A DNA stretch of 64,000 bases from Alicyclobacillus tolerans (GCF_021739485.1 NZ_JAJFNK010000008.1:94312-158311); one strand, 5' to 3'. Shown: positions 53,695 to 61,156, counted from the first letter of the stretch. Numbers and translations: made by a program. Notes: generated by a model not told the origin, from the sequence alone.

Positions 53695-53988
53695 ATGGAT
53701 AAGGTAATCCAAGAACACAAGAGGGATATTATGAAATTGGTTCAGAAATACAAGTTAAAATCAATCAGAGTATTTGGGTCACAAGCAAGAAACGAAGAAA
53801 CTGATGAAAGTGACATCGATTTCTTGGTTGAGTTCACTGAGCCAAATCTTTTGGATCGAATTGGACTGAGGCAAGAATTGGAGGACGTATTAGGTAAAAA
53901 AGTCGATGTTCTGACAGAAAGAACTTTGCCTATATCCATCAAAGAAAATGTTATACGTGAGATGGTGGATTTATGTGCTAAGACTTAA
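53695..53988 (+). CDS. Minimal nucleotidyltransferase (MNT, MntA/HI0073 type)
   Basis: 97 residues from ATG 53695 (GAGGAGG upstream). The active-site pattern GSQARxxETxxSDIDFLVE is intact (GSxAR ... SDxD). Such proteins AMPylate and silence HEPN toxins. The last codons and stop (LCAKT-stop) come from the structured repeat that begins at 53975, so the natural C-terminus appears cut. The likely HEPN partner is at 59412, beyond the coiled-coil array. Confidence 0.85.
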   Translation: MDKVIQEHKRDIMKLVQKYKLKSIRVFGSQARNEETDESDIDFLVEFTEPNLLDRIGLRQELEDVLGKKVDVLTERTLPISIKENVIREMVDLCAKT

Positions 53989-54157
53989 TACTTCAAGTCC
54001 CTGAGAGTTTTCGATACGTCAATCCTAACATTTAAGTTAGGCGTATACAGGTAAGCACACGACTCTCGATTCGGGCCTTCCAGCCCCCACTCCTAATAGA
54101 AGGTGATACATATATTGTAACAAATTGTGAATGATTTTGAAAATCAGATTTTCAAAA
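53975..54157 (+). repeat. Structured repeat R1 (leader of coiled-coil gene 1)
   Basis: Begins GTGCTAAGACTTAATAC. Predicted helices: GACTT/AAGTC; GAGAGT/ACTCTC enclosing ATACG/CGTAT and CCTAAC/GTTAGG; GGGC/GCCC; GATTTT/AAAATC near the end. R1-R4 share about 180-190 bases. The start supplies the stop codon of the nucleotidyltransferase gene; the end lies 34 bases before coiled-coil gene 1. Confidence 0.85.
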
Positions 54158-54191
54158 ATTTTCGTGATAGGTGTCAAGGAGGAACTTAACG

Positions 54192-54455
54192 ATGGAAGAG
54201 AAAATCAACCAGATGCATCAGATGTTAACAGATTTAATCGGAATTGTTGGGAAAACTAATTCTATAGTATCCAACCTGCAAAATAAAATCGAACAAATTC
54301 AAACTAACATTGAAGAGTTGAAAAATGAGACGAAAGAAACTCAAGCAACTATTGATCGAATTGAAGGTAGCGTATCGTTAATGAACAAACGTATTGATCG
54401 TCATACCCACCAGATTGCAGATATCCAAGAGAAACTTGCCATTCAAGACATGTAA
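54192..54455 (+). CDS. Coiled-coil protein 1 of the array
   Basis: 87 residues from ATG 54192 (AAGGAGG upstream). Nearly all heptad-like helix (NLQNKIEQIQTNIEELKNE). The end RIDRHTHQIADIQEKLA is almost the same as in coiled-coil protein 7, while the N-terminus lacks the family head MDAELK-FLE. No catalytic motif. Probably a dimer or adaptor; the role is unknown. Confidence 0.75.
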   Translation: MEEKINQMHQMLTDLIGIVGKTNSIVSNLQNKIEQIQTNIEELKNETKETQATIDRIEGSVSLMNKRIDRHTHQIADIQEKLAIQDM

Positions 54456-54490
54456 AGCACCTTCCGAAAACAGGAGTTGATAATTTTCAC

Positions 54491-54838
54491 ATGGATGCCG
54501 AATTGAAGTCATTTCTCGAAAATATGCAAACAAATATACAAGAAAAATTGTCGCAATTTCAATCGCGTTTTGATAACCTTGAAACCCAAATCAGTATAAT
54601 GCAAGATAGTCAATCCAAAGTGAAAATCGACATCAAAGAAATCAAGCAAACAATAGAACGACTCGAAACAAAAGTCGATGACACATTCGAACAAGTGGGT
54701 AAGAATGCCGAAGGAATTGTCAAGATTGAACATCGGGTTGATGATTTAAATCTCACGATGCGAATCATGAATCGTCAAAACGCAGATACCCAATTGGAAG
54801 TGCTGAAACTAAAGGAGAAAATTGAACCAGAACAATGA
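54491..54838 (+). CDS. Coiled-coil protein 2 of the array
   Basis: 115 residues from ATG 54491. Family head MDAELKSFLENMQTNIQEKL, then heptads, and the tail NADTQLEVLKLKEKIEPEQ that recurs in the pseudogene at 57715-57991. It follows protein 1 by 35 bases without a structured repeat between them. Confidence 0.75.
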   Translation: MDAELKSFLENMQTNIQEKLSQFQSRFDNLETQISIMQDSQSKVKIDIKEIKQTIERLETKVDDTFEQVGKNAEGIVKIEHRVDDLNLTMRIMNRQNADTQLEVLKLKEKIEPEQ

Positions 54839-54924
54839 GTATCTTTGACATTCTGCTCACGCTTAAAGGCGAGTGGCACCCAAAGTAACACAAGAACAAA
54901 AATGTGTTAGGAGGTCTTTAAGAC

Positions 54925-55497
54925 ATGCCCGAACCGCAGAATCGACATTACACATATGAAGAAGCAGAACAATTGTATCCTGACCGTCGATTTGAGGTTA
55001 TTAATGGTGAAATTTTGTTAATGTCACCCCCAAGTCCAACTCATCAAAGAGTAGCCAGAAACTTAATCGTATCAATCGGAAATCAAATGAAATCGAAAGG
55101 CGATAAATGTGACCTTTTCCCTGCACCTACTGGGCTGTTTTTTACAGAAGAGGACGCAAGAAAAAAGAAAGATGGTGGTGTAGAACCGGATTTGTTTGTG
55201 ATTTGCGATTACAGCCAAATTGGGGTTCATATTGTTGGGGTTCCGAAATTCATTGCGGAAATCTTGTCGCCATCATCCATTCGAAATGATCGATTTTTCA
55301 AAATGAATCTGTATCAAAAACATGGTGTACCGTTGTATTGGATTGTCGATGCAGGAAACGAATGCGTAGAGGAATACGTTTTGAGTGAAAAAACGTATCA
55401 ATTGAATCAGGTTTACACAAAGGAAAACGATGATAAAATTCAATGGAGCTTGGAGAATAATGAATATGTGTTAAGTGTTCATGAGATTTTTGAGTGA
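54925..55497 (+). CDS. Uma2 family (DUF820) putative endonuclease 1
   Basis: 190 residues from ATG 54925 (TTAGGAGGTC upstream). PD-(D/E)xK-like pattern of Uma2 proteins: RFEVINGEILLMSPPSPTHQ at the start, VEPDLFVICD (central Asp), FIAEILSPSS (ExxSPS) and KMNLYQKHGVPLYWIVD. Uma2 proteins are restriction-like nucleases of mostly unknown biology, abundant in cyanobacteria and thermophiles. It lies between coiled-coil protein 2 and repeat R2. Confidence 0.85.
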   Translation: MPEPQNRHYTYEEAEQLYPDRRFEVINGEILLMSPPSPTHQRVARNLIVSIGNQMKSKGDKCDLFPAPTGLFFTEEDARKKKDGGVEPDLFVICDYSQIGVHIVGVPKFIAEILSPSSIRNDRFFKMNLYQKHGVPLYWIVDAGNECVEEYVLSEKTYQLNQVYTKENDDKIQWSLENNEYVLSVHEIFE

Positions 55498-55500
55498 ACA

Positions 55501-55708
55501 GTGCTAAGACCTACTACTTCAGTGCTAAGACTTAATACTTCAAGTCCCTGAGAGTTTTCGATACGTCAATCCTAACATTTAAGTTAGGCGTATCTGGTAA
55601 GCACACGACTCTCGATTCGAGTTTTTTAACTCCCACCATTCCTAGTAGAAGGTGATACGTATATTGTAACAAAGTGTTATTGAATTTTAAAATTAGATTT
55701 TCAACAAT
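55501..55708 (+). repeat. Structured repeat R2 with a duplicated head
   Basis: A 21-base partial head (GTGCTAAGACCTACTACTTC) at 55501 is followed by the full repeat from 55522. Helices as in R1, but the downstream hairpin reads GAGTT/AACTC in place of GGGC/GCCC, a paired change. Precedes coiled-coil gene 3. Confidence 0.85.
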
Positions 55709-55721
55709 AGGGGGTTTTCAC

Positions 55722-56000
55722 ATAGATGCCGAATTAACAATGTTTTTCGAAAATATGCAAGCGAATTTGCAGAGCGAAATTCAAAAACAAGTTCACGGTA
55801 TAAAAACGGACACGAATCAGCAAATGGATCAGCTTCGAGAAGATATTCGTTCTATGCTTACCGACTTCGCAAAGGAAATTCTCGGTCAATTAAAAGAGTT
55901 GCAACATGACATTTCAAGTTTACACCTTAGAGATCAACATCTTGCTGAAATGTTTGGTCGTCACGAACTAGAACTAAAACAACTGAAAGATCGTCAGTAA
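55722..56000 (+). pseudogene. Coiled-coil protein 3 of the array, start codon lost (ATG to ATA)
   Basis: Compared with the other copies, the family start ATG-GAT-GCC is ATA-GAT-GCC at 55722, with the ribosome site AGGGGG still in place. The frame then runs intact for 92 codons (DAELTMFFENMQANLQSE ... ELKQLKDRQ). An in-frame ATG at 55740 could start a version shortened by six residues, though it is far from the ribosome site. So it is either weakly expressed or newly silenced. Confidence 0.65.
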
Positions 56001-56053
56001 TACGTGCTCTTGAATCATAATGAAACAAGGAAAAGGAAAGGTGAGTGTCATTG

Positions 56054-56311
56054 ATGAATGAAGAAATGAGACAGTATCTCGATCAGGCGTTTCAAAAACA
56101 ACATGAACGTATTAATGAAATGTTAATAGGTTTTTCGAAAACGATAATAGAAGAATTGGACAGAGTTCGAATTGACTTGGACAATCGCATGGAGGCGGGA
56201 TTTACGGACTTGCACCAACAGATTAACAATATGAAGTCGGAACAAAGATACATGAAAGTAAAGATGTTTGATTTCGAAAGAGCCTTGGATGAGAGAGAAA
56301 AAGGTGATTGA
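56054..56311 (+). CDS. Coiled-coil protein 4 of the array
   Basis: 85 residues from ATG 56054 (AAAGGTGAG upstream). Head MNEEMRQYLDQAFQKQHERI differs from the MDAEL type but is shared with the minus-strand fragment at 58070-58147. Rest is helical (NRMEAGFTDLHQQINNMKSE). No structured repeat directly upstream. Ends 20 bases before the antitoxin-like gene. Confidence 0.7.
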   Translation: MNEEMRQYLDQAFQKQHERINEMLIGFSKTIIEELDRVRIDLDNRMEAGFTDLHQQINNMKSEQRYMKVKMFDFERALDEREKGD

Positions 56312-56331
56312 CAACGTTAGGAGGTATTTTC

Positions 56332-56778
56332 GTGACTGTCAGTAAGGACGATCTCCACCGATTGATTGATGAAATTGATGACCCGGTTGAAATTGAATTC
56401 GTCTACCAATTCATAGATGCAGTCATTCACCGTGATAATGATTCTGGACATTGGTCAGAAAAAAGTGAACTTGAATGGGAAGAAGAAAATATTAAAAAAG
56501 ACCCACTATGGAAATTTTCATTAAAACCCGAATTACTTCACGAAGAAAATGGCTCCATCACATTCGCTCTAGATGTTTTAGGGATATACGCAAATGGGGA
56601 TACCGTACAAGAAGCCAAAACAGACTTGATCGAACAATTAAAGGTCTATACCGAAGAATACCTGACAAACATTCAATTGTATCATAATGCGAGTAATCGC
56701 AAGCATCATCTTCCGTTTGTCTTGCGTGTGGCTTTGTGTGATTCTGATGAAGATTTGGAGAAATTGTTGGATGTCTAA
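56332..56778 (+). CDS. Antitoxin-like protein with HicB-like part
   Basis: 148 residues from GTG 56332 (TAGGAGG upstream). N-terminus (VSKDDLHRLIDEIDDPVEIE) resembles small antitoxin-like helices; the middle (ITFALDVLGIYANGDTVQEAKTDL, beginning ITFALDVLG) recalls the HicB fold with its Gly-Asp-Thr turn. No toxin gene is adjacent. A truncated relative of the N-terminus lies at 56857. Confidence 0.55.
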   Translation: MTVSKDDLHRLIDEIDDPVEIEFVYQFIDAVIHRDNDSGHWSEKSELEWEEENIKKDPLWKFSLKPELLHEENGSITFALDVLGIYANGDTVQEAKTDLIEQLKVYTEEYLTNIQLYHNASNRKHHLPFVLRVALCDSDEDLEKLLDV

Positions 56779-56856
56779 CTTCTGAAAGTGCTTTAAAATC
56801 GTCTCTTTGATAAATCCCTGAGCACGCACTTACATCATTCGAAGGAGTTGGTACGT

Positions 56857-57018
56857 TTGGCAATATCGAAAGATGAACTGCATAGATTAGTTGACCACCT
56901 ACCACCTGAAAAACTGCTCGTGCTGGAGGAAATACTAAACCAGTTGGTTGGTGGAGATAACGAACTTATCACGGGCGAACTAGAAGAATTGTCACAGCGT
57001 GTTACAGATGGGTGCTAA
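56857..57018 (+). pseudogene. Antitoxin-like ORF cut short by repeat R3
   Basis: 53 residues from TTG 56857 (GAAGGAG upstream). Start (AISKDELHRLVDHLPPEKLL) is related to the gene at 56332. The frame runs into repeat R3, whose TGC-TAA gives the last residue and the stop. Small antitoxins of this kind can be 60-80 residues, so some of the C-terminus is probably lost. Confidence 0.6.
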
Positions 57019-57196
57019 GACTTAACTTCAAGTCCCCGAGAGTCTTCGATACATCATCCCTAACATTAAAGTTAGGCATATACGAGTAAGAATACGACTA
57101 TCGATTCGAGTTTTTTAACTCCCACCGTTCCTAATAGAAGGTGATACGTATATTGTAACGGATGGTTAATGATTTTGAAAATTAGGTTTTCAATAA
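57012..57196 (+). repeat. Structured repeat R3
   Basis: Begins GTGCTAAGACTTAACTTC. Same helices as R1; the inner pair is CCTAAC/GTTAGG and the downstream hairpin GAGTT/AACTC. The outer stem has one mismatch (GAGAGT with ACTATC). Followed by a 7-codon stump of a coiled-coil gene. Confidence 0.85.
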
Positions 57197-57210
57197 TTGG
57201 AGGTTTGTAA

Positions 57211-57231
57211 ATGGATACCGAACTATGCTAA
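57211..57231 (+). pseudogene. Seven-codon stump of a coiled-coil gene between R3 and R4
   Basis: ATG-GAT-ACC-GAA-CTA then TGC-TAA. The first five codons (MDTEL) equal the family head and have the ribosome site TTGGAGG; the stop comes from the head of R4. Shows that repeat units join inside genes. Confidence 0.75.
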
Positions 57232-57411
57232 AACTTGATTCCTCAAGTTCCTGAGAGCCTTGTATATGACATTCCTCATATTAAAAATGAGGCGTATACT
57301 GTAAGCATTTAACTCTCGGATTCGGGCCTTTCAGCCCCCACCATTCCTTATAGAAGGTGATACATTTATCATAACAGACTGTGAACCATTTTAAAAATAT
57401 GATTCTCTAAA
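57226..57411 (+). repeat. Structured repeat R4 (leader of coiled-coil gene 5)
   Basis: Begins TGCTAAAACTTGATTCC. Most diverged copy, with paired changes in three helices: AACTT/AAGTT, TATATG/CGTATA, and CCTCAT/ATGAGG instead of CCTAAC/GTTAGG; downstream hairpin GGGC/GCCC. Ends 18 bases before the ATG at 57429. Confidence 0.85.
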
Positions 57412-57428
57412 AGTAGGAGGTTTTTTAC

Positions 57429-57680
57429 ATGGATAGCGAACTAAAAACATTCCTTGAAGCTGAGTTTGATAAAATTAACAAACGAATCGATGAACTGGAC
57501 AAGAAGATTGACGATGTTGAGGCACGTTTACAATCCTCTATCTCAGGCATGCAAACCCTACTAAGCTCTTTAGAACACCGTGTCATGACATTAGATCGGA
57601 CTATTCGAATTGTAGATCAAAACGTATCGGTTGCAGTTTCGGGATTAAGAATTGATTTGGAGTTACTTAAAAGCCAATGA
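57429..57680 (+). CDS. Coiled-coil protein 5 of the array
   Basis: 83 residues from ATG 57429 (TAGGAGG upstream). Head MDSELKTFLEAEFDKINKRI, then heptads (IDELDKKIDDVEARLQSSI), and a tail SGLRIDLELLKSQ not shared with the other members. Directly downstream of R4, as expected for a leader-gene unit. Confidence 0.75.
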   Translation: MDSELKTFLEAEFDKINKRIDELDKKIDDVEARLQSSISGMQTLLSSLEHRVMTLDRTIRIVDQNVSVAVSGLRIDLELLKSQ

Positions 57681-57714
57681 ATCGAATGAATATGACAACA
57701 GTTGAGGTACAAAG

Positions 57715-57991
57715 GTGAACGATGAGTTGGTACAAGCCTTAGCGCAACTTTTGGATGAAAAACTAAAACCTATGGAAACAAAATTGCTTAAACGTGCGGA
57801 TGAAAAATTTAGACTATCGAAGATAGATTAGAGCGAATTGAAACAAAACTAGACGCAACATTTCAATAAAAAGTCAAGAATGCAGAAGGTATTGTCAGGA
57901 TTGAATATCGGGTTGATAATTTAAGTCTCACAATGCAGATACCCAAATGGAAGTGCTGGAACTAAAGGAGAAAATTGAACCGGAACAATGA
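57715..57991 (+). pseudogene. Broken coiled-coil gene (relative of protein 2)
   Basis: From GTG 57715 (AAAGG upstream) an ORF of 38 codons (MNDELVQALAQLLDEKLKPM) stops at 57831. The following bases, in other frames and with gaps, match the second half of protein 2: KNAEGIV, then DTQ-EVLELKEKIEPEQ ending at 57991. At least one frameshift and one stop separate the parts. Confidence 0.75.
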
Positions 57992-58069
57992 GCCTCATGT
58001 TGAATACCCATAAAAGGACACTTTTATTAAAGTTCTCCCCGCGTAAAATCATCGGTTGGGGGAAATGAC

Positions 58070-58147
58070 TCATTGGGAGGTATCGCAATGAATAGCGTCT
58101 TGATTTTGAAACGCCTGTTCGAGATACTGTTTCATTTCATTGTTCAT
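58070..58147 (-). pseudogene. Minus-strand fragment of a coiled-coil gene
   Basis: ATG 58147 (GGAAAGAG upstream on the minus strand) opens 25 codons whose start MNNEMKQYLEQAFQNQ matches protein 4, then diverges and stops. With repeat R5 next to it, this is an inverted and truncated unit. Confidence 0.7.
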
Positions 58148-58167
58148 AAATGAATGTCTCTTTCCTT

Positions 58168-58241
58168 GAATATTACTAACTTGAATGTTAGGGATGGCGT
58201 ATCGAAGCCTCTCAGGGACTTCAGGTATTAAGTCTTAGCAC
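58168..58241 (-). repeat. Structured repeat R5, inverted and truncated
   Basis: On the minus strand it begins GTGCTAAGACTTAATACC and keeps GACTT/AAGTC, the GAGAG arm and CTAAC/GTTAG, then breaks off and runs into the coiled-coil fragment at 58147. The 5' half alone is present. Confidence 0.8.
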
Positions 58242-58463
58242 ATAGATATAGTCGAAATAAATGAATTACTTAAATTAGTTCTTCATCAACTAAAAATTAC
58301 GAATCCAAGGCAAGACCGGATGGAAACTCGGATAGATATTACGGGGAAACATCTACAGACTATTGATACAACCTTGAAAGAGTATTGGGAGGGTGGACAG
58401 GTACTAACACCTTTGTGTACGATGAGAAAGTAAGTATATACAATCAAAGGTGTGTGTTAACCA
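58242..58463. other. Remnant region before the second Uma2 gene
   Basis: Contains short helical-protein-like fragments in the + frame (for example ELLKLVLHQLKI near 58262) but no intact start or ribosome site; probably decayed array material. Confidence 0.4.
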
Positions 58464-59030
58464 ATGACTCTCAACTCATCACAAAACAAGTTAACACTCA
58501 ATGAATTTTACGAACTTAGAACAACGACCGACGAATACCTGGAATTCATCAACGGAAAAGTGTATCTTTTGCCGTCTCCATCCACTCAACATCAACATAT
58601 ATCCAGTCACTTGCATTTTGCTCTTTTTGAGTATTTGCAAGGGAAAACTTACGAGTTATTTTCTTCCCCTTTTGATATAGAATTGCACTGTTCCGATATT
58701 CCTGAAAATCAAGTCGTGATTCCTGATTTGAGTATTATTTGTGATAAAAAGGGACTCACAGTGAACCGATACATGGGTGTTCCTGATTTTATTATAGAAA
58801 TTCTACCTCCAACAAACCAAGCTCATGATCTCATCACAAAGTTGAATCTGTATATGCAGTATGGGGTAAAGGAGTATTGGATTGTGAATCCATTCGAAAA
58901 TGGGATTTTAATCTACGTTTTGGATGATGAAAATCGTTACAAATTAAAAAATATCTTAAAAGGATACGATACGGCGGAATCCATCGTTCTAGACGGGTTT
59001 TCGGTGAATTTGGTGAAAGTTTTTAAATAG
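58464..59030 (+). CDS. Uma2 family (DUF820) putative endonuclease 2
   Basis: 188 residues; ATG 58464 has AAAGGTG upstream. Pattern: YLEFINGKVYLLPSPSTQHQ, VVIPDLSIICD, FIIEILPPTNQAHD and KLNLYMQYGVKEYWIVNP. Compared with the first Uma2 protein the ExxSPS motif reads EILPPT, and overall identity is low, so this is not a recent duplicate. Followed after 30 bases by coiled-coil gene 7. Confidence 0.85.
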   Translation: MTLNSSQNKLTLNEFYELRTTTDEYLEFINGKVYLLPSPSTQHQHISSHLHFALFEYLQGKTYELFSSPFDIELHCSDIPENQVVIPDLSIICDKKGLTVNRYMGVPDFIIEILPPTNQAHDLITKLNLYMQYGVKEYWIVNPFENGILIYVLDDENRYKLKNILKGYDTAESIVLDGFSVNLVKVFK

Positions 59031-59060
59031 ATTTCTACGATACAATCGGGGGTACATTGA

Positions 59061-59384
59061 ATGGATGCAGAATTAAAAGCATTTTTGGAAGAGATGAAAA
59101 GCGATTTTCGAAACGAAATTAACAAATTTGAGAGGAAGTTAAACGAAAGAGTGGATTTGCTCGAAGTGAAAATGGATTCCTTTCGGGCCTCATTGGAACG
59201 AACTTTGGGAGAAATCCAGCAAAAGATGAATAATTCGATGGACGATCCGAAAAGCGAATTCGAGGAAATGAGAGATGCACTCCAGCGTATCGAAGGTTAT
59301 ATTTTACTCGTTGGAAGACGACTAGATCGGCATACTCACAAAATAGCTGATATTGAGGAAAAAATTGCACTTGAAGAAGATTAA
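59061..59384 (+). CDS. Coiled-coil protein 7 of the array
   Basis: 107 residues from ATG 59061. Head MDAELKAFLEEMKSDFRNEI is like proteins 2, 3 and 5; the tail RLDRHTHKIADIEEKIALEE is like protein 1. It is thus a head-tail combination of modules otherwise found in separate genes. Lies between Uma2 gene 2 and the HEPN gene. Confidence 0.75.
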   Translation: MDAELKAFLEEMKSDFRNEINKFERKLNERVDLLEVKMDSFRASLERTLGEIQQKMNNSMDDPKSEFEEMRDALQRIEGYILLVGRRLDRHTHKIADIEEKIALEED

Positions 59385-59411
59385 ATATAGAGAAAAAGAG
59401 GGTGATCGTAT

Positions 59412-59804
59412 TTGTACGAGAAAACAAGTCAATCCATTAACAAGTTAGATCGAGCATTAGCGAGATTGAAAGAAGCAATTGACGGTTGTAAACATGAAAT
59501 AGATGATTTGTACATCGATGGAACGCTTCAACGCTTTGAATTTTGTTTCGAGTTGTTTTGGAAAACACTTCGGTACGCTCTATTGGATAATGGAGTCGAT
59601 GTTGAAAGTCCAAGGGAAGCGCTTCGAAAAGCTTTTGCGATTCATTGGATTCAGAATGAAAAATTGTGGGTTCGGATGCTTCAAGATCGAAATCGGGCGC
59701 GTCATATTTATGAAGAAGAAACAGCAAGAGAGATTTTTGGACGTATCCCTGGGTATTACGAATTGATGATGAATACTTTGATTGTGATACAAAAAATGAT
59801 GTGA
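59412..59804 (+). CDS. HEPN protein of the HI0074 type (nucleotidyltransferase substrate-binding)
   Basis: 130 residues from TTG 59412 (GAGGGTGAT upstream). Four-helix HEPN build with FELFWKTLRYALLDNGVDVE and the signature DRNRARHIYEEE (RN-x3-H type). Such proteins pair with MNT nucleotidyltransferases like the one at 53695, usually in one operon. Here 5.4 kb of array lies between them. May act as an RNase toxin or as a binding subunit. Confidence 0.8.
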   Translation: MYEKTSQSINKLDRALARLKEAIDGCKHEIDDLYIDGTLQRFEFCFELFWKTLRYALLDNGVDVESPREALRKAFAIHWIQNEKLWVRMLQDRNRARHIYEEETAREIFGRIPGYYELMMNTLIVIQKMM

Positions 59805-59924
59805 ATGGAAGGTTAAGTTCAAATTGAACTGATTTTAATACTGACTTTAATATATACACGAGAAATGCAACAAATAGTTGAGAAAAGATAAAAAATCATT
59901 ACTGGAAAAGGGGCGAAATTCAAC

Positions 59925-60531
59925 TATGAAAAATGGCAAAATTGTTCCGTTCCGTAAAGAACCTTTGAAAGAGGGATCGGACAATCAGACGCAAAAGACA
60001 CAAAGCGTTGATTTAATGAAAACCCCATTCTTGGATATTCACACGATGTTTCGGGGGGCATCGGCCATTATGACTTTTTATATGAACGTAGTGGACGTTA
60101 CGATTGGAGAACAGACAAACAATAACCCCTATTTAGATGTAGGAGCTATTGAGCTTTATATCCTTGATTTTAAGAGATCTATACATACCCCAGATCATTT
60201 AGTGGAAAGGGCGCTTCATGTGGGAGTGCAGAATGCCTACTACGATCTAGATTGGTTCAATTTTTCTAGGAGAAAAGTTGCTTTTATAACTAAATTCGTT
60301 GTTCAAAAGGACGATTATTTAGAGATGATGGATTACGGGAAATATACTGTGCAATCCCTTTTGGAATTTTTGGCAAGAATTAACGCGGATTTTGTATGCC
60401 TAGATTTAGACTTAAAAACGGATTATGAATATACGATATCGGAGTTCAAAAAAGCAGGTTTTCACCGACATGGAAGCACGATGTATTACAACTTAAAACG
60501 AGAATATGATTTACCAGTTGATGCCGAATAG
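59925..60531 (+). CDS. Unknown protein of about 200 residues
   Basis: Start ATG 59925 (AAAAGGGGCG upstream); an upstream frame start at 59878 is weaker. Soluble, no motif recognised; DFVCLDLDLKTDYEYTISEF and FHRHGSTMYYNLKREY are notable segments; the end recalls an acetyltransferase-like fold only faintly. Single gene after the HEPN gene. Confidence 0.55.
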
Positions 60532-60620
60532 GGATTCTACGAGAAATGTGAGATGATATTTATGTTTTGCTGAAGTTTCATAATTCAAAAGTAGTTTTTC
60601 ATGAAAGGACTGTCGTAAAG

Positions 60621-60827
60621 ATGTCGAATTCAGAACCGATTTACGTCATTTGTGCACCTATGCAGTTGAACGGCGCACGATATTCAAATCTTGAAGACGC
60701 CGTTGCTGTAGCTCGACAAGTCTCCAAATATGCTAAGTATAATCAAGTTGAAGTTCGGCTGTTGGATGAAAGAACGGGTGAGGCTGTGAAGGTCGTGGCC
60801 CGATTCGATCACGGCAATATGAGATGA
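60621..60827 (+). CDS. Small unknown protein
   Basis: 68 residues from ATG 60621 (GAAAGGAC upstream). Contains APMQLNGARYSNLEDAVAVA and ends VARFDHGNMR; alternating hydrophobic pattern suggests a small alpha/beta protein. Not recognised. Confidence 0.5.
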   Translation: MSNSEPIYVICAPMQLNGARYSNLEDAVAVARQVSKYAKYNQVEVRLLDERTGEAVKVVARFDHGNMR

Positions 60828-60885
60828 ATCATGACAAAGGCATTTTCCTTAAAATAATCCTAAAAACCGGTTTTGGGGAGGATTT

Positions 60886-61056
60886 ATGGACGAAAGATTT
60901 GAATGTTTGGAGAAGTTAATGGTGGTTTTCTTGAGAGGAGTGTCGGAATTGAAGATGGAACTGGCGACATTGAAAAGTGATTTTGTAGAATTAAAGTCTG
61001 ATATTATGACCATGAAAATGCTGGTGAGTCGGGTGAAAGTGACCGTCAAAAACTAA
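60886..61056 (+). CDS. Short coiled-coil protein, outside the array
   Basis: 56 residues from ATG 60886 (GGGGAGG upstream). Helical with heptads (LKMELATLKSDFVELKSDI). Lacks the MDAEL head but resembles the array proteins in size and type; may be a further decayed member. Confidence 0.55.
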   Translation: MDERFECLEKLMVVFLRGVSELKMELATLKSDFVELKSDIMTMKMLVSRVKVTVKN

Positions 61057-61156
61057 GTGTTATATTGTGACAAATGTGTGACGGAAGCCTGGTATCCATG
61101 AAGATGGGTTACAATGTTAGTAGAGACCTCCTCAAATGTAACTGGGAGTGTGTGAC

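Noticed and set aside
53527..53718. 63-residue minus-strand ORF before the MNT gene
   Set aside because: Runs through the palindrome and promoter region, no ribosome site.
54157..54192. Known riboswitch (for example c-di-GMP) in the repeat leaders
   Set aside because: The conserved bases of GEMM, T-box, SAM or preQ1 types are not found; only a new or unassigned RNA remains.
53975..57411. CRISPR array
   Set aside because: Repeats are about 190 bases, spaced by genes of different length, without short regular spacers or cas genes.
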